Part shown: piece after piece, positions 44,213 through 52,551 of the stretch
Layout: each line of letters opens with the position of its first letter
How positions within the stretch are numbered: position 1 is the stretch's first letter
DNA from: Saprospiraceae bacterium
GTDB taxonomy: Bacteria; Bacteroidota; Bacteroidia; Chitinophagales; Saprospiraceae
Direction: 5' to 3'
Assembly: GCA_027488135.1 (NCBI GenBank)
Contig: JAIYCH010000147.1
Coordinates: 25,813 to 89,812, forward strand
Length of the DNA stretch: 64,000 bases
The notes under the pieces: model-generated
What the model saw: only the letters and a program-made list of their open reading frames with translations
Databases searched by the model: none
Told to the model about the DNA's origin: nothing
Translations under genes and position numbers: made by a program

Positions 44213-44252
44213 GGGAATAAGTGGAAGTGTCACAAAAAAAATATTAGATATT

Positions 44253-44996
44253 ATGATGAGAATATCCCATTTTTCAAAAGGAAAAAACGTGTTGTTTGGG
44301 CTACTCCTGTTATTTTTCTTTAGTGAAAATAGTTTACAAGCTCAAAAAATCTGTATTGAAACCAACAAGGATCAGATTATTGGTTTGAAAGACGGATTTC
44401 GATATGAATTATGGAACCAATATGCTAAGGGTCATGCTTGTATGACCATTTCTGAGGGCGCTCTATTCAGTGGGGAATGGAGTAGTATAGAGAATTATCT
44501 GGCTCGTCGTGGGTTAGCCTACGACAAAAAAAGGAAGCATCAAGAAATTGGAAACTTTTATGCTACCTACGATTGTGATTATAATCCTTCTGAAGATAAA
44601 AAAGGCAATTCATATTTGTCAATCTATGGCTGGACGGTTGAGCCTTTAATCGAATATTATATTATTGAAGACTGGCGAAACTGGGTTTCCTACATGTCGC
44701 CAGATGCTACTTTTAAAGGGTCTTTTAAAACTGATGGCAGTATTTATGATGTTTATACAAAAACCAGGGTTGAAAAACCCTCCATCGTTGGCATCACAAC
44801 ATTTCAACAATATTTTAATATTAGAAGAGAAAAACGAAATAAGGGTAGCATCCATATATCAGATCATTTTGACCAATGGGAATCTATCGGCTTGACCATG
44901 GGGAAATTACATGAGGTGTCTTTCGTTGTGGAGGGCTATAAAAGTAGCGGTAGTTTTGAATTCAAGGAATTAGATATCTTTGCGAAAAAAGAATAA
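44253..44996 (+). CDS. GH11 endo-1,4-beta-xylanase-like protein, secreted
   Basis: A 247-residue protein with a Sec signal (VLFGLLLLFFFSENSLQAQ). The GH11 jelly-roll is recognisable: GFRYELWNQ, LFSGEWSSIENYLARRGL, SYLSIYGWTVEPLIEYYIIE (nucleophile Glu in LIEYYI), KPSIVGITTFQQYFNIRREKR (thumb), HFDQWESIGLTMGKL and VVEGYKSSGSFEF (acid/base Glu). Both catalytic Glu are present, so it is probably active on xylan. The family is usually WS-N-rich around the first strands; here EWSS is slightly divergent. Its neighbours are not polysaccharide-utilisation genes. It follows the giant cytochrome gene by 40 nt. Confidence 0.9.
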   Translation: MMRISHFSKGKNVLFGLLLLFFFSENSLQAQKICIETNKDQIIGLKDGFRYELWNQYAKGHACMTISEGALFSGEWSSIENYLARRGLAYDKKRKHQEIGNFYATYDCDYNPSEDKKGNSYLSIYGWTVEPLIEYYIIEDWRNWVSYMSPDATFKGSFKTDGSIYDVYTKTRVEKPSIVGITTFQQYFNIRREKRNKGSIHISDHFDQWESIGLTMGKLHEVSFVVEGYKSSGSFEFKELDIFAKKE

Positions 44997-45033
44997 ATAA
45001 AACTTTTCTTTGTCCTAAACCTGTTTAATTGTA

Positions 45034-45837
45034 ATGATTATATACAAACTTTTGAAAAAACCTTTTTTCGGTCATTTTATGGTCAAATGGATAAATCCTC
45101 TGACAGAAGATGAAAAAAGGAACTGGAAAGAAATTTCAGTAACAAGCAAATCTGGTGCCACCCTATCTGGCCTATACGCCATAACAGAAAACCCTAAAGC
45201 GACCATTGTTTTAGGGCATCCAATGGGAAAGGAAGCTAAAGGTTACTTCTTGAAGAATGGTTATACCGACTTATTATTAAGTAATGGTTATAACGTTATA
45301 ATTTTTGATATTAACGGGTTTGGTGAGAGCACCATGGGTAATTTTTCCTTTTATGAAGATATAGTTTCAATCAGTAAAAAAGCGAAGGAATTATTTCCAA
45401 ACTTACAAATTGGGTATCATGGAATCTCCTTAGGTGGACAGTATGCCAGTATATCATTTGCAGATAATGCACAATGTTATGACTTTGCAATCATAGAAAG
45501 TGCCCCAACAACCTTAGATGAATTTTGGATTCATTTCCCATTTGCATACAATGCGTTAAAACTATTCAATGTATTTATGCCAAAATATAAAACCAAAATA
45601 AATATGGTTGAAAGGATTAAAGAAGCTAAAAGGGTAAAATCTATTTTGTTTATATATTCTGATACTGATACTTGGGCTACAACCGCTATGGGAAAAAGAT
45701 TTCATGAAAATTGTGCCGTTATATCCGAACTTTGGACTGTCCCGGTGGCTAAACACGCCCTGATCATAAAATCAGAATACAGCGAGGAATACAAACAAAA
45801 AATAGTAGCTTATTTTGACCATTTAGTTGCTAAATAA
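45034..45837 (+). CDS. Alpha/beta hydrolase
   Basis: A 267-residue cytosolic hydrolase. It has an early TIVLGHPMGKEAKGYF (oxyanion region), VIIFDINGFGEST, then the nucleophile elbow YHGISLGGQYAS (G-x-S-x-G). A possible acid is in FIYSDTDTWATT and the base His in VAKHALIIKSEY. The substrate is unknown. It follows the GH11 gene by 37 nt and may act on an esterified xylan product, but nothing in the sequence shows that. Confidence 0.85.
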   Translation: MIIYKLLKKPFFGHFMVKWINPLTEDEKRNWKEISVTSKSGATLSGLYAITENPKATIVLGHPMGKEAKGYFLKNGYTDLLLSNGYNVIIFDINGFGESTMGNFSFYEDIVSISKKAKELFPNLQIGYHGISLGGQYASISFADNAQCYDFAIIESAPTTLDEFWIHFPFAYNALKLFNVFMPKYKTKINMVERIKEAKRVKSILFIYSDTDTWATTAMGKRFHENCAVISELWTVPVAKHALIIKSEYSEEYKQKIVAYFDHLVAK

Positions 45838-45885
45838 AAATGGATTTAATTAACAAGCTACCAGATAAGAAGTAATATCATATGT

Positions 45886-46782
45886 CTAAAGCTTCTCAAT
45901 TTCTTCCTTCGTCAAACCCGTTGAAGCAATAATAGTCGCTGTTAAGACGCCCATATTTTTTAGTGCTTTTGCTATTTTCAATTTTCCTTCCATTTTCCCT
46001 TCCAATTTCCCTTCTATTTTCCCCTCCAATTTTCCTTCGATTTTTCCTTCCAATTTCCCATCACCAAAGGCTGTGTCAAAGGCACCATTCAGATCTCTGA
46101 ATATTTTCAGACTTTTTTCATAGTTAACCATTTCTACAGCACCGAGATTAGCAAGTTCTGCTTTCTCAAATGCCTGTTTAAACACTTCGTCTGCAATACT
46201 ATGCGGGATAGTCTGGAAATCCTCTAAATGTTTGATAAAATAGAGCCACTTATCCAGTCTTGTTTCCAACTCAGTTTCTTCCTTATGGAAATTTGGCATC
46301 TCAAAATAAATAAATGTCAATTTCTCGTAAAAGGTCTTTCCATTTTGATTCTTAAGCTTTATCGTATGTTTAAATTCACTGGTTTCTGGGTCAAATTTTT
46401 GGTTATCAAAGGTAAAGTCTAAAATGCCTATGCAATAAACCGCTTTCATATTAAAATCCCAAAATCCTTTTTCCGCTTGTTCCCTAATAGGAAAAGTAGC
46501 GTAATAAAGGGTTCTTTCTCTGAAATAATTTTGTTTTGCCTTCTGAAGCTCAACTATGAATTTTTCGCCCTTTTCGTTTTCACAATAAATATCATAGACG
46601 GCTCTGCGATTTGCGTCAATCTCTCCCAACTGTTCATTGTTCTTTAAAGTCAGGTCTACAATTTTGTCCGATTCAGGCAAAAGTGCGTTCAGGAAATCCA
46701 ACAATAAAGGTTTACTCGCTTCCTCCCCGAAGATTTTCTTAAATCCAAAGTCTGTAAATGGATTTATAAATTTTGCTTTCAT
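45886..46782 (-). CDS. Second Rpn-family nuclease / PD-(D/E)XK putative transposase
   Basis: A 298-residue protein. It starts MKAKFINPFTDFGFKKIFGE and continues ASKPLLLDFLNALLP, the family signature. The PD-(D/E)XK core has Asp in AVYDIYCEN and E-x-Q in FIVELQKAK. Residues 242-268 are a Gly-Lys-Leu/Ile/Met-Glu repeat coded by 12-bp units. The two Rpn genes of this window differ strongly in the core but share this tail design. It is convergent with the alpha/beta hydrolase gene. Confidence 0.88.
   Translation of the reverse strand: MKAKFINPFTDFGFKKIFGEEASKPLLLDFLNALLPESDKIVDLTLKNNEQLGEIDANRRAVYDIYCENEKGEKFIVELQKAKQNYFRERTLYYATFPIREQAEKGFWDFNMKAVYCIGILDFTFDNQKFDPETSEFKHTIKLKNQNGKTFYEKLTFIYFEMPNFHKEETELETRLDKWLYFIKHLEDFQTIPHSIADEVFKQAFEKAELANLGAVEMVNYEKSLKIFRDLNGAFDTAFGDGKLEGKIEGKLEGKIEGKLEGKMEGKLKIAKALKNMGVLTATIIASTGLTKEEIEKL
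45979..46059 (-). repeat. 12-bp repeat tract inside the second Rpn gene
   Basis: Six and three-quarter 12-bp units code for Gly-Lys-(Leu/Ile/Met)-Glu. The units are less uniform than those in the first Rpn gene, which suggests older divergence. Confidence 0.85.
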
Positions 46783-47135
46783 CTTTTGTTTTTACGACCA
46801 ATTTCTTGGATATAATAAACATACAACTATTTGAGGAGGCAAACCTAAATAGTGTGGTAAAGTAAGCTATTTGTCTTTTGGTCTGATTTTAAAAAATCAC
46901 GTATTTTGTCCAAAAAAAAGCTGGACTTTCTAGATTTTTATGCAGGAAATGTTCAATAATAAACAATACGGTAAAAAAAAGCAAGGCTAAACTCATGTCC
47001 TGACGCGCAGAGGCTATGCATGTATCGTCTTTTCCACGACAGGTCTAATTCTATTAACCCGACGCATTGGGGGGAATTCCCCCCAAACCCCCTTTCTTGC
47101 CTCCCGCATTTGCCCGCCCTCAAATAGACAAATTA
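46783..47135. other. Intergenic region between the second Rpn gene and the FISUMP gene
   Basis: 353 bp with no coding frame. It contains a perfect 20-bp GC-centred palindrome, TTGGGGGGAATTCCCCCCAA (47067-47086), followed by a C-rich stretch (ACCCCC). The local composition differs sharply from the AT-rich surroundings. No terminator with a U-run is seen. Confidence 0.6.
47067..47086. repeat. Perfect 20-bp palindrome
   Basis: TTGGGGGGAATTCCCCCCAA is its own reverse complement. It lies 50 nt past the FISUMP stop and could end transcription, but no U-run follows on either strand. It may instead be a repetitive extragenic element. Confidence 0.75.
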
Positions 47136-49031
47136 TCAATCCTTTATGCAGCGGACAGAGGCGCCAAACGACCTTTTGTCGTTGCCCCTGCCCACATTCC
47201 CATTGCTGCTGATTAGGAGGCGGCCCCAGGCGTAGTCGATGGCTGCCTCGGTAGCACTCCAGAAGATAGCATCATCTCCAATACTAGTGAAACTACCATT
47301 GAGACCGCGATAACCACCTGGGAGAGCGGAAAAACCACTTGAATTCGTTGCCCCTTCATTTGGACTATTCCAATAGGAGACAGTCCCAATGGATTTCATC
47401 TTGCCACCTGCTAAGCTTTCTCCCCCTAGTTCAGTAGTCAAAGTTGTCCACTCTGTGTCCGTAGGGACGTGCCAACCTGTAGGGCAGATTCTTAAAGTAT
47501 CATTAGGGAAAATTGGTCCATCTGTAGATATCCCTTTTGCAGCATACCAATTGTATAAGTAGCCATATTTGGTGAGGTTCGAAGGAGTTGCCACACTGTC
47601 ATGCGCATAAATGGTATGTGCTCCTATGGTTAAATTTTGCCATGTGGAAGAAATACCACCAGAACCACCAATGGCATCAAATAGAATTGATGTACCATTA
47701 TTATATCTTCTCACTCTTAAATTCTCCTTTGTCCAACATTGTGCACCAATCAAAACCGTATTATAAACGTTGCCATCAATGTCAGAAATGGGTGCTCCGC
47801 AGGGGGAGAAAGCTGGAACCGAAGTAGTTGCATCGGTTCCCCATACTGGTACAGGATCATTCCCTGAGGACATCTTTAAAACTTGACCTGCAGTACCAGG
47901 ATTTAGAAGTACCCAGCTTGATCCATTCCAATACATGATATGTCCCCTTTGAATATTAGGTGCATAAGGAATTACAGAACTATTCAGCTTAGCGTTAATG
48001 CGATCCGACAAAGAGGATGTGTCCGTTTTACTTAGCTTGGCGTTAATGCGATTTGACAAGGAGGATGTATCAGATTTATTCAGCTTCGTTTCAAATCTCG
48101 ATGTCAAATTCAATAAACTGGTGTCAGATAAACTGGATTTGGCATTGATGCGAGCCGACAACGAAGCCGTATCCGCTCCGCTCAACTTCGTTGAAAATCT
48201 TGATGTCAGATTCAATAAACTGGTGTCAGATAAACTGGATTTGGCATTGATGCGAGCCGACAACGAAGCCGTGTCCGCTCCACTCAACTTCGTTGAAAAT
48301 CTGGATGTCAGGTTCAATAAACTGGTGTCAGATAAACTGGATTTGGCATTGATGCGAGCTGACAACGAGGCAGTATCCGCTCCACTCAACTTCGTTGAAA
48401 ATCTCGATGTCAGATTTAATAAACTAGTGTCAGATAAACTGGATTTGGCATTGATGCGAGTTGACAAAGAGACCGTATCCGCTACACTCAACTTCGTTGA
48501 AAATCTCGATGTCAGATTCAATAAACTAGTGTCAGATAAACTGGATTTGGCATTGATGCGAGCCGACAGCGAGGCCGTATCCGCTCCACCCAACTTCGTT
48601 GAAAATCTAGTTGCAAGATTCAAAACCGAGGTATCTGTTTTAGATGCATACAAAGCATAAGGTACACTCATCAGTTCTTGTGTTCCCAACAATACATAAC
48701 TATTACCTCCACTGAAATCTGCTTCCAATTTTATGAAATGAGCTGAACTACCCCAATTAATATTTGCAAATACCCCGCTTAACACAGTTCCACCACCAAT
48801 TTGCAAACTCATTAATCCACCTGTATCCGTCGTTTTAGTATGCGTTTCAATGTAAACAGCGGCCCCATTAATCGTACCTGATAAAATAGAGATTCTCAAA
48901 CTCACCGCACTATTAGATACAACCTCCCCATTCGTATTTCTTAAAACCGACTGGAAGTTGATCTTATTTGGTGCCTGCGAAATCCCTAATATTGGAAAAA
49001 TCAATATCATCAGGATTCTTAAAATATTCAT
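47136..49031 (-). CDS. Secreted FISUMP-domain protein with 34-residue tandem repeats
   Basis: A 631-residue protein with a Sec signal (MNILRILMILIFPILGISQ). An N-terminal beta domain (about 20-130) has INFQSVLRNTNGEVVSN. Six 34-residue repeats follow, each like SLLNLTSRFSTKLSGADT then ASLSARINAKSSLSDT, which look helical or coiled-coil-like. The C-terminal FISUMP domain has CWTKENLRVRRYNNGT, YGYLYNWYAAKG, CPTGWHVPTDTEWTTL and FWSATEA. FISUMP proteins are common outer-surface proteins of Bacteroidota and Fibrobacter with no defined activity. The ATG at 49031 is preferred over a TTG at 49058 because it gives a normal signal peptide. The repeats may form a surface stalk. Confidence 0.9.
   Translation of the reverse strand: MNILRILMILIFPILGISQAPNKINFQSVLRNTNGEVVSNSAVSLRISILSGTINGAAVYIETHTKTTDTGGLMSLQIGGGTVLSGVFANINWGSSAHFIKLEADFSGGNSYVLLGTQELMSVPYALYASKTDTSVLNLATRFSTKLGGADTASLSARINAKSSLSDTSLLNLTSRFSTKLSVADTVSLSTRINAKSSLSDTSLLNLTSRFSTKLSGADTASLSARINAKSSLSDTSLLNLTSRFSTKLSGADTASLSARINAKSSLSDTSLLNLTSRFSTKLSGADTASLSARINAKSSLSDTSLLNLTSRFETKLNKSDTSSLSNRINAKLSKTDTSSLSDRINAKLNSSVIPYAPNIQRGHIMYWNGSSWVLLNPGTAGQVLKMSSGNDPVPVWGTDATTSVPAFSPCGAPISDIDGNVYNTVLIGAQCWTKENLRVRRYNNGTSILFDAIGGSGGISSTWQNLTIGAHTIYAHDSVATPSNLTKYGYLYNWYAAKGISTDGPIFPNDTLRICPTGWHVPTDTEWTTLTTELGGESLAGGKMKSIGTVSYWNSPNEGATNSSGFSALPGGYRGLNGSFTSIGDDAIFWSATEAAIDYAWGRLLISSNGNVGRGNDKRSFGASVRCIKD
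48018..48629 (-). repeat. 102-bp tandem repeat, six units, inside the FISUMP gene
   Basis: Six in-frame 102-bp units code for 34-residue repeats. The middle units are near-identical at DNA level. The two end units are more diverged, as expected for expansion from the centre by unequal exchange. An antisense open frame across this tract is a by-product of the repeat. Confidence 0.93.
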
Positions 49032-49428
49032 ATTATTGTCCACTTTAATTTTGTACAATAACGCAAAGTTATTTTTTTTTTAATAATAAACATATAATCC
49101 ATTCTTTATTAAGCTAAAAAATATACTAAACAAACCATGTATGCACGCAGCAGATTATGGTTTTGAATCCGGATAATTCTACCATGTAAACCAATCAAAA
49201 AAGGAGACGCGAGGCATCGCGTATCTAAGGATATAGGTATATATAATTTAGTGTGGAAAAATAATTTAAAAAATTACCATAATATAAATACCAAACAAGT
49301 CCTCTTCCATTTTCCACCCCCACATTAGTATTTTTGCTACTAATATGTATCTTTGAACCCATGATAAGCATTTGGTTTAGCTGTCATCCATAAAACCTGT
49401 TCGTTCATCTTTTTATCATACCACGCCC
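49032..49428. other. Divergent intergenic region between the FISUMP gene and the GNAT-nitrilase gene
   Basis: About 400 bp, AT-rich, no coding frame. It holds a short GC-rich inverted repeat (ACGCGA at 49207-49212, TCGCGT at 49217-49222) and a -7-type element, TATCTTTG (49348-49355), 73 nt before the plus-strand ATG. A run of T lies just before the FISUMP start. Confidence 0.55.
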
Positions 49429-50949
49429 ATGGTTCCTATCGATAAAATCGAAGTAAGGAATTTACATATCGAGGATTTTTCTGAATTACTTGCCGACTTA
49501 AAATCTTTGCCTTATGAAGAACTTGCCGTTATTTGGACGGAAGCGCAAATCTTAAAATTACTCACCGTTTTTCCTGAAGGTCAAATCGTTGTTTTGGCAA
49601 ATGGTATCGTCGTAGGTTACTCTTTTTCCATCATTTTGTCGATCGAACAGATGGAAAAGATGACTCATTTCAGGGAGATAACAGGGAATTTTTCCTTTTC
49701 AACCCACCAGTACGAAGGGGATTTATTATATGGTCTCGATACCTTTGTTCTTCCGGAATACAGAGGATTAAGACTAGGAAGAAGACTTTCCGATGTTCGA
49801 AAAGAATGGTGTGAGGAAAGGAATCTAAGTGTTATTATCACCTATTCCCGTATGCCCAAACAGGCGGGTGAGTCCTTAAAAAATCCAAAAGATTATATAC
49901 AGAAGGTAAAATATAAGGAGCTACAAGATCCTATTCTAGGATTTCATCTGGCAAATGATTTTCATATCAAAACCATCCTTCCCGACTATTTTGCGGGCGA
50001 TAAGGAACAGACTTTGAGCACTGTTATTCTGGAATGGAATAATATTTTTTACCAGAAAAGAACCCGAGAAATAAGTTATCGCACCAGTGTGGTCAGGGTA
50101 GGTCTTATCCAATGGCAAATGCGCTTGTTTCCCTCTATGGATGCCCTTTGCGAACAAATTGAATATTTCGTCGATTCTGTCGCCAGCTACACCTGCGACT
50201 TTATGCTTTTTCCGGAATTATTTAACGCGCCTCTTATGGCAGAGTTCAATCATTTGAGTGAACCTGAAGCTATTAGGGAGTTATCCGCGTTTACCATTCC
50301 ACTTAGGGATAAGTTTTTGGAATATGCTGTTTCTTACAATGTCAATATTATTACAGGCAGCATGCCACTGATGGAAAACGGGCAGCTGTTAAATGTTGGC
50401 TATTTATGTCGTCGTGACGGAACATTCGAACGCTACGAAAAAATACATATTACCCCAGCAGAAGTCGATTCCTGGGGTATGGCCGGAGGAAGTAAAATGG
50501 AGGTTTTTGACACCGATTCTGGCAAAATTGCCGTGGCTGTTTGTTATGACGTTGAATTTCCAGAAATGTGCCGGATTTTAGCAGACAAAGGGATGCAAAT
50601 ATTATTTGTTCCCTTCTTGACTGACACCCAAAACGGCTATATGAGGGTTCGTTATTGTGCCCAGGCGAGAGCCATTGAAAACGAATGCTATGTGGTCATG
50701 GCGGGTTGTGTTGGTAATCTTCCACAGGTTCATAATATGGATATTCAATATGCTCAATCCGCTGTGCTAACACCGTCAGACTTCGCTTTTCCTTCCAATG
50801 CAGTGAAAGGTGAGGCTACGCCAAATACTGAAATGACGCTTATCGTTGATATTGACCTCGATTTATTAAGAGAATTACATGAATATGGTAGTGTGCGAAA
50901 TATGAAAGATCGCCGCTTAGAACTTTACGAAATTAAACCTCCTTCGTAA
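49429..50949 (+). CDS. Bifunctional GNAT acetyltransferase / carbon-nitrogen hydrolase
   Basis: A 506-residue cytosolic fusion. The GNAT domain (about 1-215) contains LDTFVLPEYRGLRLGRRLSDVRKEW, with the acetyl-CoA-binding R/Q-x-x-G-x-G/A region. The nitrilase domain (about 220-500) has the catalytic triad: Glu in FMLFPELFNAPL, Lys in RYEKIHITPAE and Cys in VAVCYDVEFPE. Known fusions of this layout are common in Bacteroidota and other phyla; their substrates are mostly unknown. It stands alone, 60 nt before the sulfur/redox cluster. Confidence 0.93.
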   Translation: MVPIDKIEVRNLHIEDFSELLADLKSLPYEELAVIWTEAQILKLLTVFPEGQIVVLANGIVVGYSFSIILSIEQMEKMTHFREITGNFSFSTHQYEGDLLYGLDTFVLPEYRGLRLGRRLSDVRKEWCEERNLSVIITYSRMPKQAGESLKNPKDYIQKVKYKELQDPILGFHLANDFHIKTILPDYFAGDKEQTLSTVILEWNNIFYQKRTREISYRTSVVRVGLIQWQMRLFPSMDALCEQIEYFVDSVASYTCDFMLFPELFNAPLMAEFNHLSEPEAIRELSAFTIPLRDKFLEYAVSYNVNIITGSMPLMENGQLLNVGYLCRRDGTFERYEKIHITPAEVDSWGMAGGSKMEVFDTDSGKIAVAVCYDVEFPEMCRILADKGMQILFVPFLTDTQNGYMRVRYCAQARAIENECYVVMAGCVGNLPQVHNMDIQYAQSAVLTPSDFAFPSNAVKGEATPNTEMTLIVDIDLDLLRELHEYGSVRNMKDRRLELYEIKPPS

Positions 50950-51043
50950 TTATTTTTTCCTTGTGTGATAAAGGTAACTGAAGTACCTTTTTTATTGGCT
51001 CATCTTTGTATTGTACTTAATTCTTAACCTCAATACAAAGACG

Positions 51044-51466
51044 ATGATACCAAACATGGGATCTGCCGATAAGATGATCAGAATCATTATCGCTGCTATT
51101 ATTACTGGTTTATTTATTGGAAATATTATCTCAGGAACCGTTGGCTATCTGCTATTGGCGCTTGCTGGCATTTTTGTGCTTACCAGTTTTGTAAGTTTCT
51201 GCCCCCTATATTTACCGTTTGGCATCTCAACGAGAAAAAAAGACCAAAAAATCGAACGGACCATGAGTTTTATACAAACACATAAACTGACTATTATAGG
51301 TGTATTGATAGGCGCTGTAGGTGGATACTTATACTATTACCATATTGGTTGCGTCTCCGGAACCTGTCTTATCACCTCAAAACCAATAAACAGTACCCTT
51401 TACGGCTCTGTTATGGGTGGTTTATTTTTAAATATGTTTCAAAAGGAAAATACTAAACAATCATAA
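51044..51466 (+). CDS. DUF2892/DUF6132-like membrane protein (YgaP-membrane-domain type)
   Basis: A 140-residue protein. NMGSADKMIRIIIAAIITGLFIGN and VLTSFVSFCPLYLPFGIST match the DUF2892 membrane domain, which in YgaP is fused to a rhodanese. A C-terminal membrane part has GCVSGTCLITSKPINSTLYGS, recalled as DUF6132, with two Cys. Here the rhodanese is a separate gene that starts 1 nt after the stop, so this looks like a split YgaP. The ATG at 51044 is preferred over a TTG at 51011. It begins a four-gene cluster. Confidence 0.85.
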   Translation: MIPNMGSADKMIRIIIAAIITGLFIGNIISGTVGYLLLALAGIFVLTSFVSFCPLYLPFGISTRKKDQKIERTMSFIQTHKLTIIGVLIGAVGGYLYYYHIGCVSGTCLITSKPINSTLYGSVMGGLFLNMFQKENTKQS

Positions 51467-51467
51467 C

Positions 51468-51746
51468 ATGACTTTGCAAAACATTTTAAAGGAGAAAAAA
51501 GGAACTATTGTAGATGTTCGTTCTCCAGAAGAATTTATGGGTGGAAATGTAGCGGGATCCATTAATATTCCCCTGCAGGAAATTCCACAACGTTTGGAAG
51601 AATTAAAAACATTGAAGCAGCCCCTTATTCTGTGTTGTGCCTCTGGAATGCGCAGTGGACAGGCTCATGGCTTTTTGAATCAACAAGGTATCACTTGTTT
51701 GAATGGAGGTGGTTGGACCGATGTGAATTATTATCAAGCTAACTAA
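51468..51746 (+). CDS. Rhodanese-like sulfurtransferase
   Basis: A 92-residue single rhodanese domain. It has IVDVRSPEEFMGGNVAGSINIPL and the active-site loop LCCASGMRSG with the catalytic Cys, followed by GITCLNGGGWTDV. It is a cytosolic persulfide-carrying protein. The 1-nt gap to the membrane gene and 11-nt gap to the OsmC gene support joint function in sulfide or persulfide handling. Confidence 0.94.
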   Translation: MTLQNILKEKKGTIVDVRSPEEFMGGNVAGSINIPLQEIPQRLEELKTLKQPLILCCASGMRSGQAHGFLNQQGITCLNGGGWTDVNYYQAN

Positions 51747-51757
51747 ATCTATTTATC

Positions 51758-52225
51758 ATGGATGCTCATTATTATCATGTAGATGTAAACTGGCAGATGG
51801 ACCGAAAAGGTAAGCTTTGCTCTCCTGAATTATCAAAAGAAAATGGTCCCTGTATCGAGGTTGCCACCCCTCCGGAATTCCCTAAAGGTATGCCAGGCAT
51901 CTGGTCACCTGAACACCTATTCACAGCAGCAGTCAGCAGTTGTCTAATGACTACTTTTCTGTCTATCGCTGAAAATTCTAAACTGAATTTTAGTAGTTTC
52001 AGCTGTCAGGCAAAATGCAAACTGGAACAGATAGATGGAAAATTCATGATGAGTGAAGTGATTCTTGAACCTACCGTTACCATTGTCGATGAAAAAGATG
52101 AGGCAAAAACACTTAGGATTTTAGAAAAATCGGAAGCGGCTTGTCTCATATCAAATTCAGTGACATCGAAAATAATAATGTTGCCTACTATTAAAATATT
52201 AATAAATGAAGGAGTTGTGGCTTAG
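51758..52225 (+). CDS. OsmC/Ohr-family thiol peroxidase-like protein
   Basis: A 155-residue protein. It has PGIWSPEHLFTAAVSSCLMTTFLSIAE, with the first conserved Cys after the family's PE-x-L region, and a second Cys in KSEAACLISNSV. This Cys pair is the redox centre of OsmC/Ohr peroxidases. It overlaps the next gene by 20 bp. Together with the rhodanese it may reduce organic hydroperoxides or persulfides. Confidence 0.92.
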   Translation: MDAHYYHVDVNWQMDRKGKLCSPELSKENGPCIEVATPPEFPKGMPGIWSPEHLFTAAVSSCLMTTFLSIAENSKLNFSSFSCQAKCKLEQIDGKFMMSEVILEPTVTIVDEKDEAKTLRILEKSEAACLISNSVTSKIIMLPTIKILINEGVVA

Positions 52226-52430
52226 AATATCCACTCAGTGGACTATTATCCGAGGATTTTATTTGTTAGCCGGCTTATTTATCGCTTCTCAAGCGATCAT
52301 TGAGGGTCAATGGTTTGGCGCCATTTTTGGCATCTACTTTACCTCTATGGGTTTATTTGCCTTCGGATGTGCTTCTGGTGCCTGCTTTGGTGGTGCCTGC
52401 GAAAAACCAACCGTTAACAAAGAAGATTAA
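52206..52430 (+). CDS. Small Cys-rich membrane protein of the sulfur/redox cluster
   Basis: A 74-residue protein. Two membrane helices (TIIRGFYLLAGLFIASQAII and WFGAIFGIYFTSMGLFAF) are followed by GCASGACFGGACEKP, with three Cys in a Gly/Ala-rich turn. It may relay persulfide or bind metal at the membrane. The start overlaps the OsmC gene by 20 bp. Its last 22 codons are repeated 1,096 bp downstream as an orphan fragment. Confidence 0.78.
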   Translation: MKELWLRISTQWTIIRGFYLLAGLFIASQAIIEGQWFGAIFGIYFTSMGLFAFGCASGACFGGACEKPTVNKED

Positions 52431-52439
52431 TTAAAGCGA

Positions 52440-52491
52440 CCAAAAAGAAAGCATTTCAAACGATTCATTCGCTTGAAGTGCTTCTTTTTGG
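52440..52491 (+). terminator. Terminator of the sulfur/redox cluster
   Basis: CCAAAAAGAAAGCATTTC and GAAGTGCTTCTTTTTGG form a long stem with a few mismatches around a loop centred on CGATTCATTCG. It lies 9 nt after the stop codon, and an equal copy is at 53536-53587. Confidence 0.8.
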
Positions 52492-52534
52492 ACACTTTTC
52501 GTTTACACAAAATATTTGTAAAAAATATACTTAT

Positions 52535-52551
52535 ATTTAGGTAACCTAAAT
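52535..52551. promoter_or_regulatory. 17-bp palindrome, copy 1, upstream of the KilA-N gene
   Basis: ATTTAGGTAACCTAAAT is an inverted repeat with arms TTTAGGT/ACCTAAA around a central A. It lies 59 nt before the KilA-N ATG. The half-site TTAGGT also occurs in the palindrome near feoA (4785-4800). An operator role is inference. Confidence 0.5.

Noticed and set aside
47998..48660. A 220-residue plus-strand open frame across the FISUMP repeat tract
   Set aside because: It is the antisense of the 102-bp repeats; repetition without stops is a by-product of the coding repeat on the minus strand, and it lacks a signal or known domain.
49207..49222. ACGCGA/TCGCGT short inverted repeat as an operator
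   Set aside because: It is only 6 bp per arm and far from both start codons, so chance is a fair explanation.
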